Of a stretch of 15,965 bases of DNA, positions 1-6,726 are shown in pieces. Both the position numbers and the translations under genes were made by a program. The stretch is from contig CALEOQ010000420.1 of assembly GCA_937910255.1 (NCBI GenBank), forward strand, positions 1 through 15,965. Direction: 5' to 3'. Position 1 is the first letter of the stretch. Each line of letters starts with the position of its first letter. The stretch is from an uncultured Caulobacteraceae bacterium (lineage in GTDB: Bacteria; Pseudomonadota; Alphaproteobacteria; Caulobacterales; Caulobacteraceae). The notes beneath the pieces are model-generated. The model was not told the DNA's origin. It saw nothing but the letters and a program-made list of their open reading frames with translations, and ran no database searches.

Positions 1-110
1 TGGCGTTAAGGTGCGTGGTGCGTGTGTAGCAGGGGGTTGGCGGGCGAACGCCGATACAGTGTGTGGAGAGGGAGGGGGGGGGGGGAGGGGTGTGGGTTGG
101 TTTTTTTTTT
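1..110. other. Sequencing noise ahead of the adapter, not genomic
   Basis: This stretch is G-rich low-complexity sequence (including a G run around 75-85) that ends in ten T at 101..110, directly before a complete Illumina adapter. Read on the other strand it is adapter, then poly-A, then C-rich noise, which is what an Illumina read gives when it runs off the end of a short library molecule. No gene or signal here should be interpreted. Confidence 0.93.
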
Positions 111-168
111 AATGATACGGCGACCACCGAGATCTACACTCTTTCCCTACACGACGCTCTTCCGATCT
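111..168 (+). other. Illumina P5 / TruSeq Universal adapter
   Basis: The 58 bases from AATGATACGGCGACCACCGA to the terminal GCTCTTCCGATCT match the TruSeq Universal adapter over its full length, as I know that sequence. Genomic sequence starts at about 169. Translated in the frame of the downstream kinase, the adapter gives the known contaminant peptide containing RRPPRSTLFPYTTLFRS. Any protein carrying that peptide at its start is a chimera. Confidence 0.99.
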
Positions 169-2232
169 AAATCCGGCGAGACCTTCTGGGCCGACGCCGA
201 TCTTCGCGCGGTCTCGGCAGAGGATGGCTCGGCCGAGGGCTTTGTGCTCACCCTGGTGGACGTCACGGCCAGTCGGGAAGAGCAGCGCCGTTCAGAAGCC
301 GCCTCCAGCGCCCTGCGCGACGCCGCGCGCCTGGCCGGCCTGGGCGGTTGGGAGATCGATTTTCTGAGGGGCGAGATCCGCTACACCGAAGAACTCCGCG
401 CCATGATGGGGCATGTCGTCGAGGCCGATTCATTCCGCGCGGCCATGGATGTCTATCTGCCCGAACATCGCGACACTGTGCTGGCCGCCCTGGTCGAGAC
501 GGCCCAGAACGGCACGCGCATGGACTTCGAAGCCGAGGCCATGACGGCGGCGGGCGCCCGCATCTGGTTGCGGGTCATGGGGGCGGCCGAGATCGTCGAC
601 GGGGTCTGCGTCGCCATCCGCGGGGCCAGCCAGGACATCACCACCACCCGCAACGCCCTGGCCGATCTGCGATCGTCCGAAGGCTTCGCCCGCGGGGTCA
701 TCGACGGCATCGCCGCCATGGTGGCCGTCATCGACGCCGACGGACATCTGGTGGAAGCCAACCGCACATTCCGCGAGACGGGCGCCGCCATTCGGGACCG
801 GGATGACTACCCGATGGACCGGAGCATGTTCGATATCTTCAAGGGCCTGCCCGGCGGCCACGGGCGCGCCCTGGAGCGCGGCGTGCGCGGCGTGCTGGCC
901 GGCGAGCGTGAGACCTTCATCAGGGCCTATGAAGCCAAGGGCGGCGAATGGTTCCGCCTCAGCGCGTCTCGGTTCAGGGGCGACGGTCCGGTGCGGGCGG
1001 TGCTCTTCACCCAGTCGGTCGCCGACCTCAAGCGCTCCGAGCGCCGGTTGCGGACGCTGAACGCCAATCTGAAGCGCGCCCGCGACCAGGCCGATGCGGC
1101 CAATGTGGCCAAGAGCGCCTTCCTCGCCACCATGGGCCACGAGATCCGCACGCCTTTGAACGGCGTGCTGGGCATGGCCCAGGCCATGGCGCGGGACGAA
1201 CTGCCGGAGGCGCAGCGCGAACGCCTGGCGGTGATCCGGCAGGCGGGGGAGACCCTGCTGGTCCTGTTGAACGATCTTCTGGACCTGTCGAGGATTGAGG
1301 CCGGGCGCCTGGAGCTTGAAGACGGCCTGGTGGACATCGTGCGGATCGCCGAAGGCACACAGGCGACCTTCACCACCCTGGCGGCCGAAAAGGATCTCTA
1401 TTTCTGCCTTGAGGTCGAGGAGTCCGCCCGGGGCTATTGGCGCGGCGACCCGACCCGGGTGCGGCAGGTGCTTTATAACGTCGTCTCGAACGCCGTGAAG
1501 TTCACGGCGCGGGGATCGGTGCAGGTCAATGTCGCGCGCAAGGGCGCCCACCTCGTCCTCAACGTCACCGACACCGGGCCTGGGATTGCCCCAGACCGGC
1601 TGGAGACCCTGTTCGACAAGTTCGTTCAGGCCGACGCCTCGACGACCCGCAAGTTCGGCGGCTCGGGCCTCGGTCTGGCGATCTGCCGGGAGCTCTGTGG
1701 CCTCATGGGCGGGACGATCACCGTCCAGAGCGTGGTGGACCAGGGATCCAGCTTCACGGTCCGTCTCCCCCTGCCCCCCACAGACGCGCCAGAGCCCGCC
1801 CCGCCGCAGGCGGGTCCGCTCGGCCTCACGGCCCCTGAGGGGCGGCTGATCCGGGTGCTGGCCGCCGAAGACAATCCCATGAACCAGCTGGTTCTGAAGA
1901 CCCTGCTGTCGCCGATGATGATCGACCTGCACATCGTCGACGACGGCGAGCGGGCGGTCGAAGCCTGGGCCGACAGCGCCTGGGACGTCATCCTGATGGA
2001 TGTGCAGATGCCGAGGATGGACGGGCCGACCGCCGCCCGCGCCATCCGCGCGCGGGAAGAGGCCGAAGGGCGAGCGCGGACGCCGATCATCGCCCTGACG
2101 GCCAACGCCATGTCGCATCATGAAAAGGAATATCTCGACGCCGGCATGGACGCCTTGACGCCCAAGCCCATCGAGCTGGAGCGCCTGCTGGGCGCCCTTG
2201 ACGCCGTTCTCAGCCCCAGCAGCGAGCCCTAG
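169..2232 (+). CDS. Multi-PAS hybrid sensor histidine kinase, 5' end missing
   Basis: This is the C-terminal 687 residues of a two-component hybrid kinase; the true start lies outside the contig. Domains in order: the end of a PAS/PAC domain (from KSGETFW to about 290), a second PAS (about 316-650, LGGWEIDF), a third PAS (about 679-1040, MVAVIDADGHLVEANRTF), HisKA with the H-box MGHEIRTPLNGVLG (phospho-accepting His codon 1138-1140), and HATPase_c with an N-box (NVVSNAVKFT), G1 (DTGPGIA) and G2 (GGSGLGLAI). A C-terminal receiver follows, with acidic pair AEDN, phospho-acceptor Asp at 1999-2001 (LMDVQMP), ALTAN and the conserved Lys in TPKP. All catalytic residues are present. No transmembrane segment is visible in the retained part, and there is no HPt domain, so phosphate probably passes to a separate protein. 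The signal sensed is unknown. An upstream ATG at 22 is not real because the adapter lies between it and the gene. Confidence 0.95.
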   Translation, partial: KSGETFWADADLRAVSAEDGSAEGFVLTLVDVTASREEQRRSEAASSALRDAARLAGLGGWEIDFLRGEIRYTEELRAMMGHVVEADSFRAAMDVYLPEHRDTVLAALVETAQNGTRMDFEAEAMTAAGARIWLRVMGAAEIVDGVCVAIRGASQDITTTRNALADLRSSEGFARGVIDGIAAMVAVIDADGHLVEANRTFRETGAAIRDRDDYPMDRSMFDIFKGLPGGHGRALERGVRGVLAGERETFIRAYEAKGGEWFRLSASRFRGDGPVRAVLFTQSVADLKRSERRLRTLNANLKRARDQADAANVAKSAFLATMGHEIRTPLNGVLGMAQAMARDELPEAQRERLAVIRQAGETLLVLLNDLLDLSRIEAGRLELEDGLVDIVRIAEGTQATFTTLAAEKDLYFCLEVEESARGYWRGDPTRVRQVLYNVVSNAVKFTARGSVQVNVARKGAHLVLNVTDTGPGIAPDRLETLFDKFVQADASTTRKFGGSGLGLAICRELCGLMGGTITVQSVVDQGSSFTVRLPLPPTDAPEPAPPQAGPLGLTAPEGRLIRVLAAEDNPMNQLVLKTLLSPMMIDLHIVDDGERAVEAWADSAWDVILMDVQMPRMDGPTAARAIRAREEAEGRARTPIIALTANAMSHHEKEYLDAGMDALTPKPIELERLLGALDAVLSPSSEP

Positions 2233-2234
2233 CC

Positions 2235-2333
2235 ATGCCGGACTGGGCGCGGCTGATCTATCTCCTGCTGCTCCTGGTGCTGCTGGCGCCGGCAGGCATC
2301 GCGATCATCCGACGCTGGATGAACCGGCGATAA
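2235..2333 (+). CDS. Small single-pass membrane protein, hypothetical (32 aa)
   Basis: A 32-codon ORF begins two bases after the kinase stop codon and ends in TAA. It reads MPDWARLIYLLLLLVLLAPA, then a short hydrophobic stretch, then a basic tail (RRWMNRR). The hydrophobic core of about 18 residues fits one transmembrane helix with the positive C-terminus on the cytoplasmic side, so N-out/C-in is likely. Codon third positions are GC-rich like those of its neighbours. I see no strong ribosome site, but the two-base gap would allow translational coupling to the kinase. I do not recognise the family. It could be a small accessory protein of the kinase, or a chance ORF; the helix-like composition, basic end and placement favour a real gene. 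Confidence 0.5.
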   Translation: MPDWARLIYLLLLLVLLAPAGIAIIRRWMNRR

Positions 2334-2337
2334 GCCT

Positions 2338-2387
2338 TAGACCGCGTTCCGATAAGTGGGACCGGTAATCGGACAAACGCGCTCAAG
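2338..2387 (+). repeat. Palindromic intergenic repeat, copy A
   Basis: This imperfect palindrome pairs CGCGTT (2343-2348) with AACGCG (2376-2381), and the next CCGAT (2349-2353) with ATCGG (2368-2372). The core is AAGTGGGACCGGTAATCGG. By hand alignment it shares 41 of 53 columns, with three one-base gaps, with 14776..14724 read on the minus strand. It lies in a convergent gap just after a stop codon. It resembles the AAGTGGG-ACCGGT palindromes scattered through alphaproteobacterial genomes (from memory, not searched). Confidence 0.75.
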
Positions 2388-2397
2388 ACTTGGAGTT

Positions 2398-2448
2398 TAG
2401 AGCCTGATTCAACGATCGGACGCTTCCGTCTGATCCCATCAGGCTCTA
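2398..2448. terminator. Composite hairpin, likely bidirectional terminator
   Basis: A perfect 11-bp inverted repeat, TAGAGCCTGAT (2398-2408) and ATCAGGCTCTA (2438-2448), encloses a second stem, GATCGGACG (2414-2422) and CGTCTGATC (2427-2435, one mismatch), around the loop CTTC. It sits between the + strand kinase unit and the - strand lipoprotein gene, so it could end transcription from both sides. There is no long T run on either side, so intrinsic termination is likely but not certain. Its right end contains the TAG stop codon of the lipoprotein gene (2448..2446). Confidence 0.7.
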
Positions 2449-2766
2449 GCCGCAGCGCACTTCTTTGATCAGCCCGGTCTCGGCGTCATAGAAGAAGTTC
2501 AGGCGCCGCGGATGGAAGTCCATGGTCACCGGGCAGGTCGTGCAGGCCACACGCTGCAGTCCAGGATTCACCGGCACCGGAATTTCGCTGCGATGGCGGC
2601 CGACCAGGCGCTGGGCCTGCGCCGCGCCACATTGGTCGGCAGGTTCGCTCGGCGGGGCCGGGCGTGGAGTGGCGGGCTGCTCCGGCGGCGGCGCGGGCGC
2701 GGGCTCGCTGGCGCAGGAGGCCAGGAGGAGCCCCGCGGCCATCGCCAGGATGAGATTACGTGTCAT
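2446..2766 (-). CDS. Lipoprotein with peptidase-inhibitor I78-type domain
   Basis: This 106-residue protein starts with a lipoprotein signal (MTRNLILAMAAGLLLASC; lipobox LASC, lipidated Cys18). A Pro/Ala/Glu-rich linker follows (about 20-44), then a compact domain from Cys46 to the final CG. The domain resembles the I78 inhibitor family in order: C..AQ.LVGR, TMDFHPRRLN, then a short Asp-turn and VRCG at the end. Cys46 and Cys105 are the expected disulfide pair, and an additional C75-T-T-C78 motif sits before TMDF. It is probably anchored in the outer or inner membrane facing the periplasm; the target protease, if any, is unknown. I chose the ATG at 2766 because it starts the lipobox signal and overlaps the holC stop as ATGA. 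A longer upstream start would add 25 non-signal residues inside holC. It is the last gene of the pepA unit. Confidence 0.85.
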   Translation of the reverse strand: MTRNLILAMAAGLLLASCASEPAPAPPPEQPATPRPAPPSEPADQCGAAQAQRLVGRHRSEIPVPVNPGLQRVACTTCPVTMDFHPRRLNFFYDAETGLIKEVRCG

Positions 2767-3221
2767 GCCTGTTTCTCCCAACCTCGGGCCAACTGCCGCC
2801 AGTAGCTCACCGGCAGCCCCTGCTTCTTGATAGCGCCCCATTGCGCCCGTGCTGTGGCGAGGGCGGCCTCATCACGGCCATCGAACAACACGATGCACCG
2901 GACAAACCCGTCAAGCACGCCCGCATCGGCGCCGTCGAGCAGGAAAACCACATCGGCGCTGTTGAGGTTGTCCATTCCTGTGGTCAACAGCACCGGCTGG
3001 GCGGCGGCATGCGGCTCATCGGCTCCCCCATGCGGCAGGAAGCTGTCGTCCCGATAGGCCCAGAGCCAGCCGTCCAGATGCTCCAGGCGTTCAGCCAGAC
3101 GCGAGCGGACCAGGGCCTTCCAGTTGCGGGCCAGGGTCTTCTCCAGGAGATCGGGCAGCACCTGATCGAGGCCCGAACGCTCCAGATGATAGAACCAGAC
3201 CTCGCAGGGAGCCTCAGCCAT
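2763..3221 (-). CDS. holC: DNA polymerase III subunit chi
   Basis: Chi belongs to the replicative clamp-loader assembly, where it links the polymerase to SSB in the cytoplasm. The 152-residue product has the usual family length and motifs: CEVWFYHLERS at the start, LLEKTLARNWKALVR, LWAYRDDSFLPHG (about 53-65), a QPVLLT strand, and the C-terminal block LFDGRDEAALATARAQW with YWRQLARGWEKQA at the end. The ATG at 3221 was chosen because homology begins there; a longer in-frame ORF upstream only runs inside the hydrolase gene in another frame. It overlaps the hydrolase by 8 bases and the downstream lipoprotein start by 4 (ATGA), which indicates translational coupling. Linkage to pepA is common in proteobacteria. 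Confidence 0.95.
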   Translation of the reverse strand: MAEAPCEVWFYHLERSGLDQVLPDLLEKTLARNWKALVRSRLAERLEHLDGWLWAYRDDSFLPHGGADEPHAAAQPVLLTTGMDNLNSADVVFLLDGADAGVLDGFVRCIVLFDGRDEAALATARAQWGAIKKQGLPVSYWRQLARGWEKQA

Positions 3222-3915
3222 GGGCGTCCTGCGCAATCTCGCGCCCCAGGGCCTGGACCATGCCCGCCACCTCCAGCGGCGCCGTGAGCGGCGAGAGATG
3301 ATTGAGCTGTAGCCGCCGGGCCCGCCAGCCCATGCGTCGCGCCGCTTCGGCCTGATCCTCATAGGCGCCGCTGAGCTGCAGATATCCGCCGGGCCCCGCC
3401 AACGCCCCAGGCGGCGCACGCTCTTCGAAATAGGCCAGCGGCAGGGGCCCAAGCTCAGTCAGCAGCGCGGCCCGCAGGGCAGGCTCCGGAACGAGCCGCT
3501 CCAGCGCGCCGGGGGGCCACCAGGCGTCCCAGGACGGAAGCTCCCCGCCCTGCGAACCCAGGGTCAGATCCTGCCGAAGCGCCGGCGGCGCGGTGTCCAG
3601 CCAGCTGAGGCCGGGGTGCGGCAGGATGGCGTCCACAAGAATGGTCCCGACGACTGGAATGCTCAGCGCCTGGGCCGTCGCCGGCACGAGCGCCCCGGCG
3701 CCGCTGTGGGCCACGAGGATCACCGGATCGTCGCCGCGCCCCTCAATGGTCCGGGCCATGGCCTTGGCCAGGCTCGCGTAGAAATCGCCGTCCACCTCGG
3801 CCAGAGGCGTCCAGGCAGGCGCCTCGGCGGCCAGGCCTCGGTCGGCCAGCGCCGCCGCCACGCCCTGCCAGGTCAAAGGACCCAGCAGGGGGCTATGGAG
3901 CAGGACGAGCCTCAC
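3214..3915 (-). CDS. Alpha/beta hydrolase, substrate unknown
   Basis: A 233-residue single-domain cytoplasmic protein with alpha/beta-hydrolase features. The N-terminal strand reads RLVLLHSPLLGPLTW (oxyanion region). The nucleophile elbow is VAHSGAGAL (Ser71), strand 6 is VVGTILVDAILP, and a late His lies in LNHLSPLTAP (His206). The acid could be Asp95 or Asp187. The elbow is A-H-S-G-A rather than the more common G-x-S-x-G, so activity is plausible but unproven. Start is GTG at 3915, preceded by a good Shine-Dalgarno (GAGGAGA, spacing 5). It lies 33 bases after pepA and overlaps holC by 8 bases. It may be an esterase, thioesterase or amidase; I cannot assign a substrate. Confidence 0.85.
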   Translation of the reverse strand: MRLVLLHSPLLGPLTWQGVAAALADRGLAAEAPAWTPLAEVDGDFYASLAKAMARTIEGRGDDPVILVAHSGAGALVPATAQALSIPVVGTILVDAILPHPGLSWLDTAPPALRQDLTLGSQGGELPSWDAWWPPGALERLVPEPALRAALLTELGPLPLAYFEERAPPGALAGPGGYLQLSGAYEDQAEAARRMGWRARRLQLNHLSPLTAPLEVAGMVQALGREIAQDAHG

Positions 3916-3948
3916 CGCGGTCTCCTCAAATCGCGCCGCGCGATCCGA

Positions 3949-5433
3949 TCAGCCCTCGTACTTGTCGGCGACCATGCGGTTGAGCAGGCGAACGCCATAG
4001 CCGGTGGCGCCTTCGGGGCTGGTCGGGATGCTGGAGGGCTTCTTCCAGGCGGTGGAGGCGATGTCCATGTGCGCCCAGGGCAGGCCATTGACGAACCGCT
4101 GCAGGAAGAGCGCCGCGGTGATCGAGCCGCCAGGACGGCCGCCGGTGTTCTTCACATCGGCGATCATGCTGTCGATCTGCTTGTCGTAGGCGGCCGGCAG
4201 CGGCATCCGCCACAGGGGCTCGGCCTCGGTCTTGGAGGCGGCCACGAGGTTGTCGGCCAGCTCGTCATTGTTGGAGAAGACGCCGGCATAGTCGTTGCCC
4301 AGGCTGATGATGATCGCCCCGGTCAGGGTGGCCAGGTCGACCATGAACTTCGGCTTGAAGCGGTCCTGGCAGTACCAGAGGGCGTCGGCGAGCACGAGGC
4401 GGCCCTCGGCGTCGGTGTTGATGATCTCGATGGTCTGGCCAGACATGCTGGTGACCACGTCGCCGGGGCGCTGGGCGTCGCCGTCCGGCATGTTCTCCAC
4501 CAGGCCGAGAACGCCCACGGCGTTGACCTTAGCCTTGCGGCCGGCCAGCACGTGCATGAGGCCGGCCACCGCGGCGGCGCCGCCCATGTCCCACTTCATA
4601 TCTTCCATGCCGTCGGCCGGCTTCAGCGAGATGCCGCCGGTGTCGAAACAGACGCCCTTGCCGACGAAGGCGATGGGCTGGGCCGCAGGATCGGCCCCGC
4701 CGTTCCAGCGCATGATGGCCAGCTGGCTGTCCTTGCGGCTTCCGCGGCCGACGCCCAGCAGCGAGCCCATGCCGAGCTTTTCCATCTCGGCCTCGCCGAG
4801 GATCTCCACCTCCAGACCCAGGCTCTCGAGCCCCTTCACCCGGCGGGCGAATTCGGCCGGATAGAGGACGTTCGGCGGTTCAGACACCAGGTCGCGGGCG
4901 AAGGAAATGGCGTCGGCCAGGGCCGTCTGCTCGACATAGGCGCCCTGGGCGGCCGAGGCGTCGGCGCTGACGATCTCGGCCTTGACGATCGAGGGCTTCT
5001 TCTCGGCCGGCTCCTTGGTGCGATAGCGGTCGAAGCGGTAGGCGGCCAGGCGCAGGCCGAGCGCGGCCCGCTCCGGCTTGCCGGCGGTCGGGTCGGCGAA
5101 AGCGACGCGCAGGACGGTGAGTCCCGAGAGCTTGACCGCGTGGTAGGCGTTGGCGGCCGCATGCTCGGCGCCAACCTCGTCGAAGGCCTCGCGCTTGCCG
5201 GCGCCCACCAGCACGATCCGCGCCGCCGCATGGCCGGCCGGGGCCGTCAAATCCAGAACCTGCCCCTTGGCGCCGGTGAAGCGCCCTTGCGCCAGGGCGC
5301 GGCCCACCACACCTCCGGCCTGCTGGTCAGCCTCGCCGACCGCCCCGGAAAGGACAGAACCTTCAAAGACGATGAGGGCGAGCGCCGTCTTTTCGGCGAT
5401 CTCGGAACCGGGCGTGACGAATTGGATGTCCAT
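3949..5433 (-). CDS. pepA: Leucyl aminopeptidase, M17 family
   Basis: This cytosolic two-metal exopeptidase removes N-terminal residues from peptides during protein turnover; some homologues also bind DNA. The 494-residue length is typical. The catalytic half is intact: VGKGVCFDTGGISLKP (Lys259, Asp264, Lys271), WDMGG (Asp282) and the signature NTDAEGRL (Asp341, Glu343, Arg345). These align with E. coli PepA metal and catalytic residues at a constant offset of 11. A GGRPGGSITAALFLQRF segment and WAHMDIA follow. The N-terminal half (1-170) is the less conserved macrodomain-like part. It is the first gene of the minus-strand unit and is divergent from lptF across 153 bases. I could not find a convincing promoter or strong ribosome site ahead of it. 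Confidence 0.97.
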   Translation of the reverse strand: MDIQFVTPGSEIAEKTALALIVFEGSVLSGAVGEADQQAGGVVGRALAQGRFTGAKGQVLDLTAPAGHAAARIVLVGAGKREAFDEVGAEHAAANAYHAVKLSGLTVLRVAFADPTAGKPERAALGLRLAAYRFDRYRTKEPAEKKPSIVKAEIVSADASAAQGAYVEQTALADAISFARDLVSEPPNVLYPAEFARRVKGLESLGLEVEILGEAEMEKLGMGSLLGVGRGSRKDSQLAIMRWNGGADPAAQPIAFVGKGVCFDTGGISLKPADGMEDMKWDMGGAAAVAGLMHVLAGRKAKVNAVGVLGLVENMPDGDAQRPGDVVTSMSGQTIEIINTDAEGRLVLADALWYCQDRFKPKFMVDLATLTGAIIISLGNDYAGVFSNNDELADNLVAASKTEAEPLWRMPLPAAYDKQIDSMIADVKNTGGRPGGSITAALFLQRFVNGLPWAHMDIASTAWKKPSSIPTSPEGATGYGVRLLNRMVADKYEG

Positions 5434-5506
5434 GCGAATTCTCTACAAAAGCAAAGCTGAAGGCGCTCCGCCGCCAGGGCGCCCAGACTGGCGTCTCCTG
5501 CGGCGG

Positions 5507-5535
5507 TTGTGTGGCGCAGCAACGCATGGTTTAGA
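5507..5535 (+). promoter_or_regulatory. Candidate sigma-70 promoter for the lpt operon
   Basis: TTGTGT (5507-5512), a 17-base spacer and TTTAGA (5530-5535) face lptF. The -10 region with its next two bases, TTTAGAAC, fits the TANAWC part of the Caulobacter housekeeping -10 consensus (GCTANAWC, from memory). Transcription would start near 5542 and give a leader of about 45 bases. This was found by eye and is untested. Confidence 0.45.
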
Positions 5536-5542
5536 ACAGCTT

Positions 5543-5561
5543 CGCGCCAAGGGCGCGCCAA
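5543..5561. repeat. Tandem 8-bp repeat in the divergent promoter region
   Basis: CGCGCCAA occurs at 5543-5550 and again at 5554-5561, start to start 11 bases, which is one helical turn. It lies just after the predicted lptF transcription start and upstream of pepA on the other strand (read there as TTGGCGCG twice). Two same-face half-sites would suit a dimeric regulator such as a response regulator, but chance in GC-rich DNA is possible. Confidence 0.4.
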
Positions 5562-5586
5562 ATCACGCCGGCGACGCCTTTTTTTC

Positions 5587-6726
5587 ATGCGCCTGATCGA
5601 TCGATATCTGCTGCGCCAACTGCTGGGTCCCACCCTGCTGGCGGCGCTTGCCTTGAGCTCGGTGGCCCTGCTCAGCCAGAGCCTGTCGGCGCTTGATGTG
5701 ATCATCAACCAGCGCCAGAGCGCAGGCGTCTTCCTGAAGATCACGCTGCTGGCCATGCCGCAACTGATCAACATGGTCATGCCCATCGCCCTGTTCGTGG
5801 CCGCCCTGGTGGCGCTCAACAGGCTGCAGAGCGAGCAGGAACTGGTCGTCTGTTATGCAGGCGGCATGAGCCGCTGGCGGGTGATCGCCCCGCCGATGCG
5901 GCTGGCTGCGGTGATCGCCCTGGGCGCCCTGGTGCTGAATCTCTTTGTCCAGCCGGCCGCGTTCCGCGAACTGCGCGAGACGCTGTTCGACGTGCGCACC
6001 GACCTGGCCGCCACCCTGGTGCGTGAGGGCGAGTTCACCGAGCCGGCGCCGGGCCTGACCGTCTATGCGCAGAGCGTCGACAGCCGCGGGGGGATGGGCA
6101 ACCTCTTCATCCACGTGGCCGAAACCGACGGGATGGCCACCACCTACACCGCCGACGAGGGCCGACTGGCGACCCGCGCCGGCGCGCCCGTGCTGGTCAT
6201 GTCCCGAGGCTCGACCCAGGAATTCAGCGAGACCGGGGTCCTGAACTATCTGACCTTCGACGAATACATCTTCGACCTCAGCCCGCTGATCGCGTCCGAG
6301 GAACTCGTCCACTACAAGCCCTCCGACCGCTACCTCCACGAACTGTTTTTCCCCGACCTCACCCAGGACTGGGAACAGCGCAATCGCCTGGACATGCTGG
6401 CCGAGGGGCACGCCCGGCTGTCCAGCCCGCTCTACAACATCGCCTTCATGGCCATGGCGCTGGCCGCCATCCTGGGCGGCGGCTATGACCGGATGGGCTA
6501 CGGGCGGCGGATCGCCTGGGCCGGGGCGGCGGCGGCCGTCACCCGGATCCTGGGCTTCTTCGTCCAGGCCGCCAGCGAGTCCAACGCCTGGCTGAACCTG
6601 CTCCAGTACGCCATTCCCCTGGCGGCCATGGCCCTGGCCCTGCGCAGTGTCTTCCGTCAGAAGGTGTCGCGCTTCATCGACATGCGAAACCGACCCAACC
6701 GGATCGCCCGCCGGGGGGCCGTCTGA
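5587..6726 (+). CDS. lptF: LPS export permease LptF
   Basis: This is one of the two inner-membrane permeases of the LptB2FG ABC exporter, which pulls lipopolysaccharide from the inner membrane and pushes it along the periplasmic bridge. The 379-residue protein has the YjgP/YjgQ layout. Three N-terminal helices (about 14-36, 54-77, 100-122) carry the coupling-region motif SEQELVVCYAGGMSRWRV. A periplasmic jelly-roll domain follows (about 130-290), then three C-terminal helices beginning at SSPLYNIAFMAMALAAILGGG. The start ATG at 5587 was chosen because MRLIDRYLLRQLLGP is the conserved family start. The 26 codons upstream are basic and lie in the leader. No Shine-Dalgarno is visible; seven T (5579-5585) stand just ahead of the ATG. 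Its TGA shares one base with the lptG ATG. Confidence 0.96.
   Translation: MRLIDRYLLRQLLGPTLLAALALSSVALLSQSLSALDVIINQRQSAGVFLKITLLAMPQLINMVMPIALFVAALVALNRLQSEQELVVCYAGGMSRWRVIAPPMRLAAVIALGALVLNLFVQPAAFRELRETLFDVRTDLAATLVREGEFTEPAPGLTVYAQSVDSRGGMGNLFIHVAETDGMATTYTADEGRLATRAGAPVLVMSRGSTQEFSETGVLNYLTFDEYIFDLSPLIASEELVHYKPSDRYLHELFFPDLTQDWEQRNRLDMLAEGHARLSSPLYNIAFMAMALAAILGGGYDRMGYGRRIAWAGAAAAVTRILGFFVQAASESNAWLNLLQYAIPLAAMALALRSVFRQKVSRFIDMRNRPNRIARRGAV

Noticed and set aside
101..168. Poly-T followed by AT-rich sequence as a possible promoter or terminator
   Set aside because: It is the flow-cell end of the P5 adapter and the read tail, not genomic DNA.
430..2121. Long antisense open frame (563 codons, minus strand) across the histidine kinase
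   Set aside because: It follows from the GC-rich third positions of the kinase gene. The product is a low-complexity Gly/His/Arg/Ala-rich string with no motif, while the sense strand has every catalytic kinase motif.
2446..2841. Longer 131-residue form of the I78 lipoprotein
   Set aside because: The extra 25 residues lie inside holC, and they would bury the lipoprotein signal; the ATGA overlap start is better.
3616..5460. Long + strand open frame (614 codons) opposite pepA and the hydrolase
   Set aside because: Same effect: it covers intact conserved genes on the other strand, is rich in Gly/His/Gln/Arg and has no recognisable domain.
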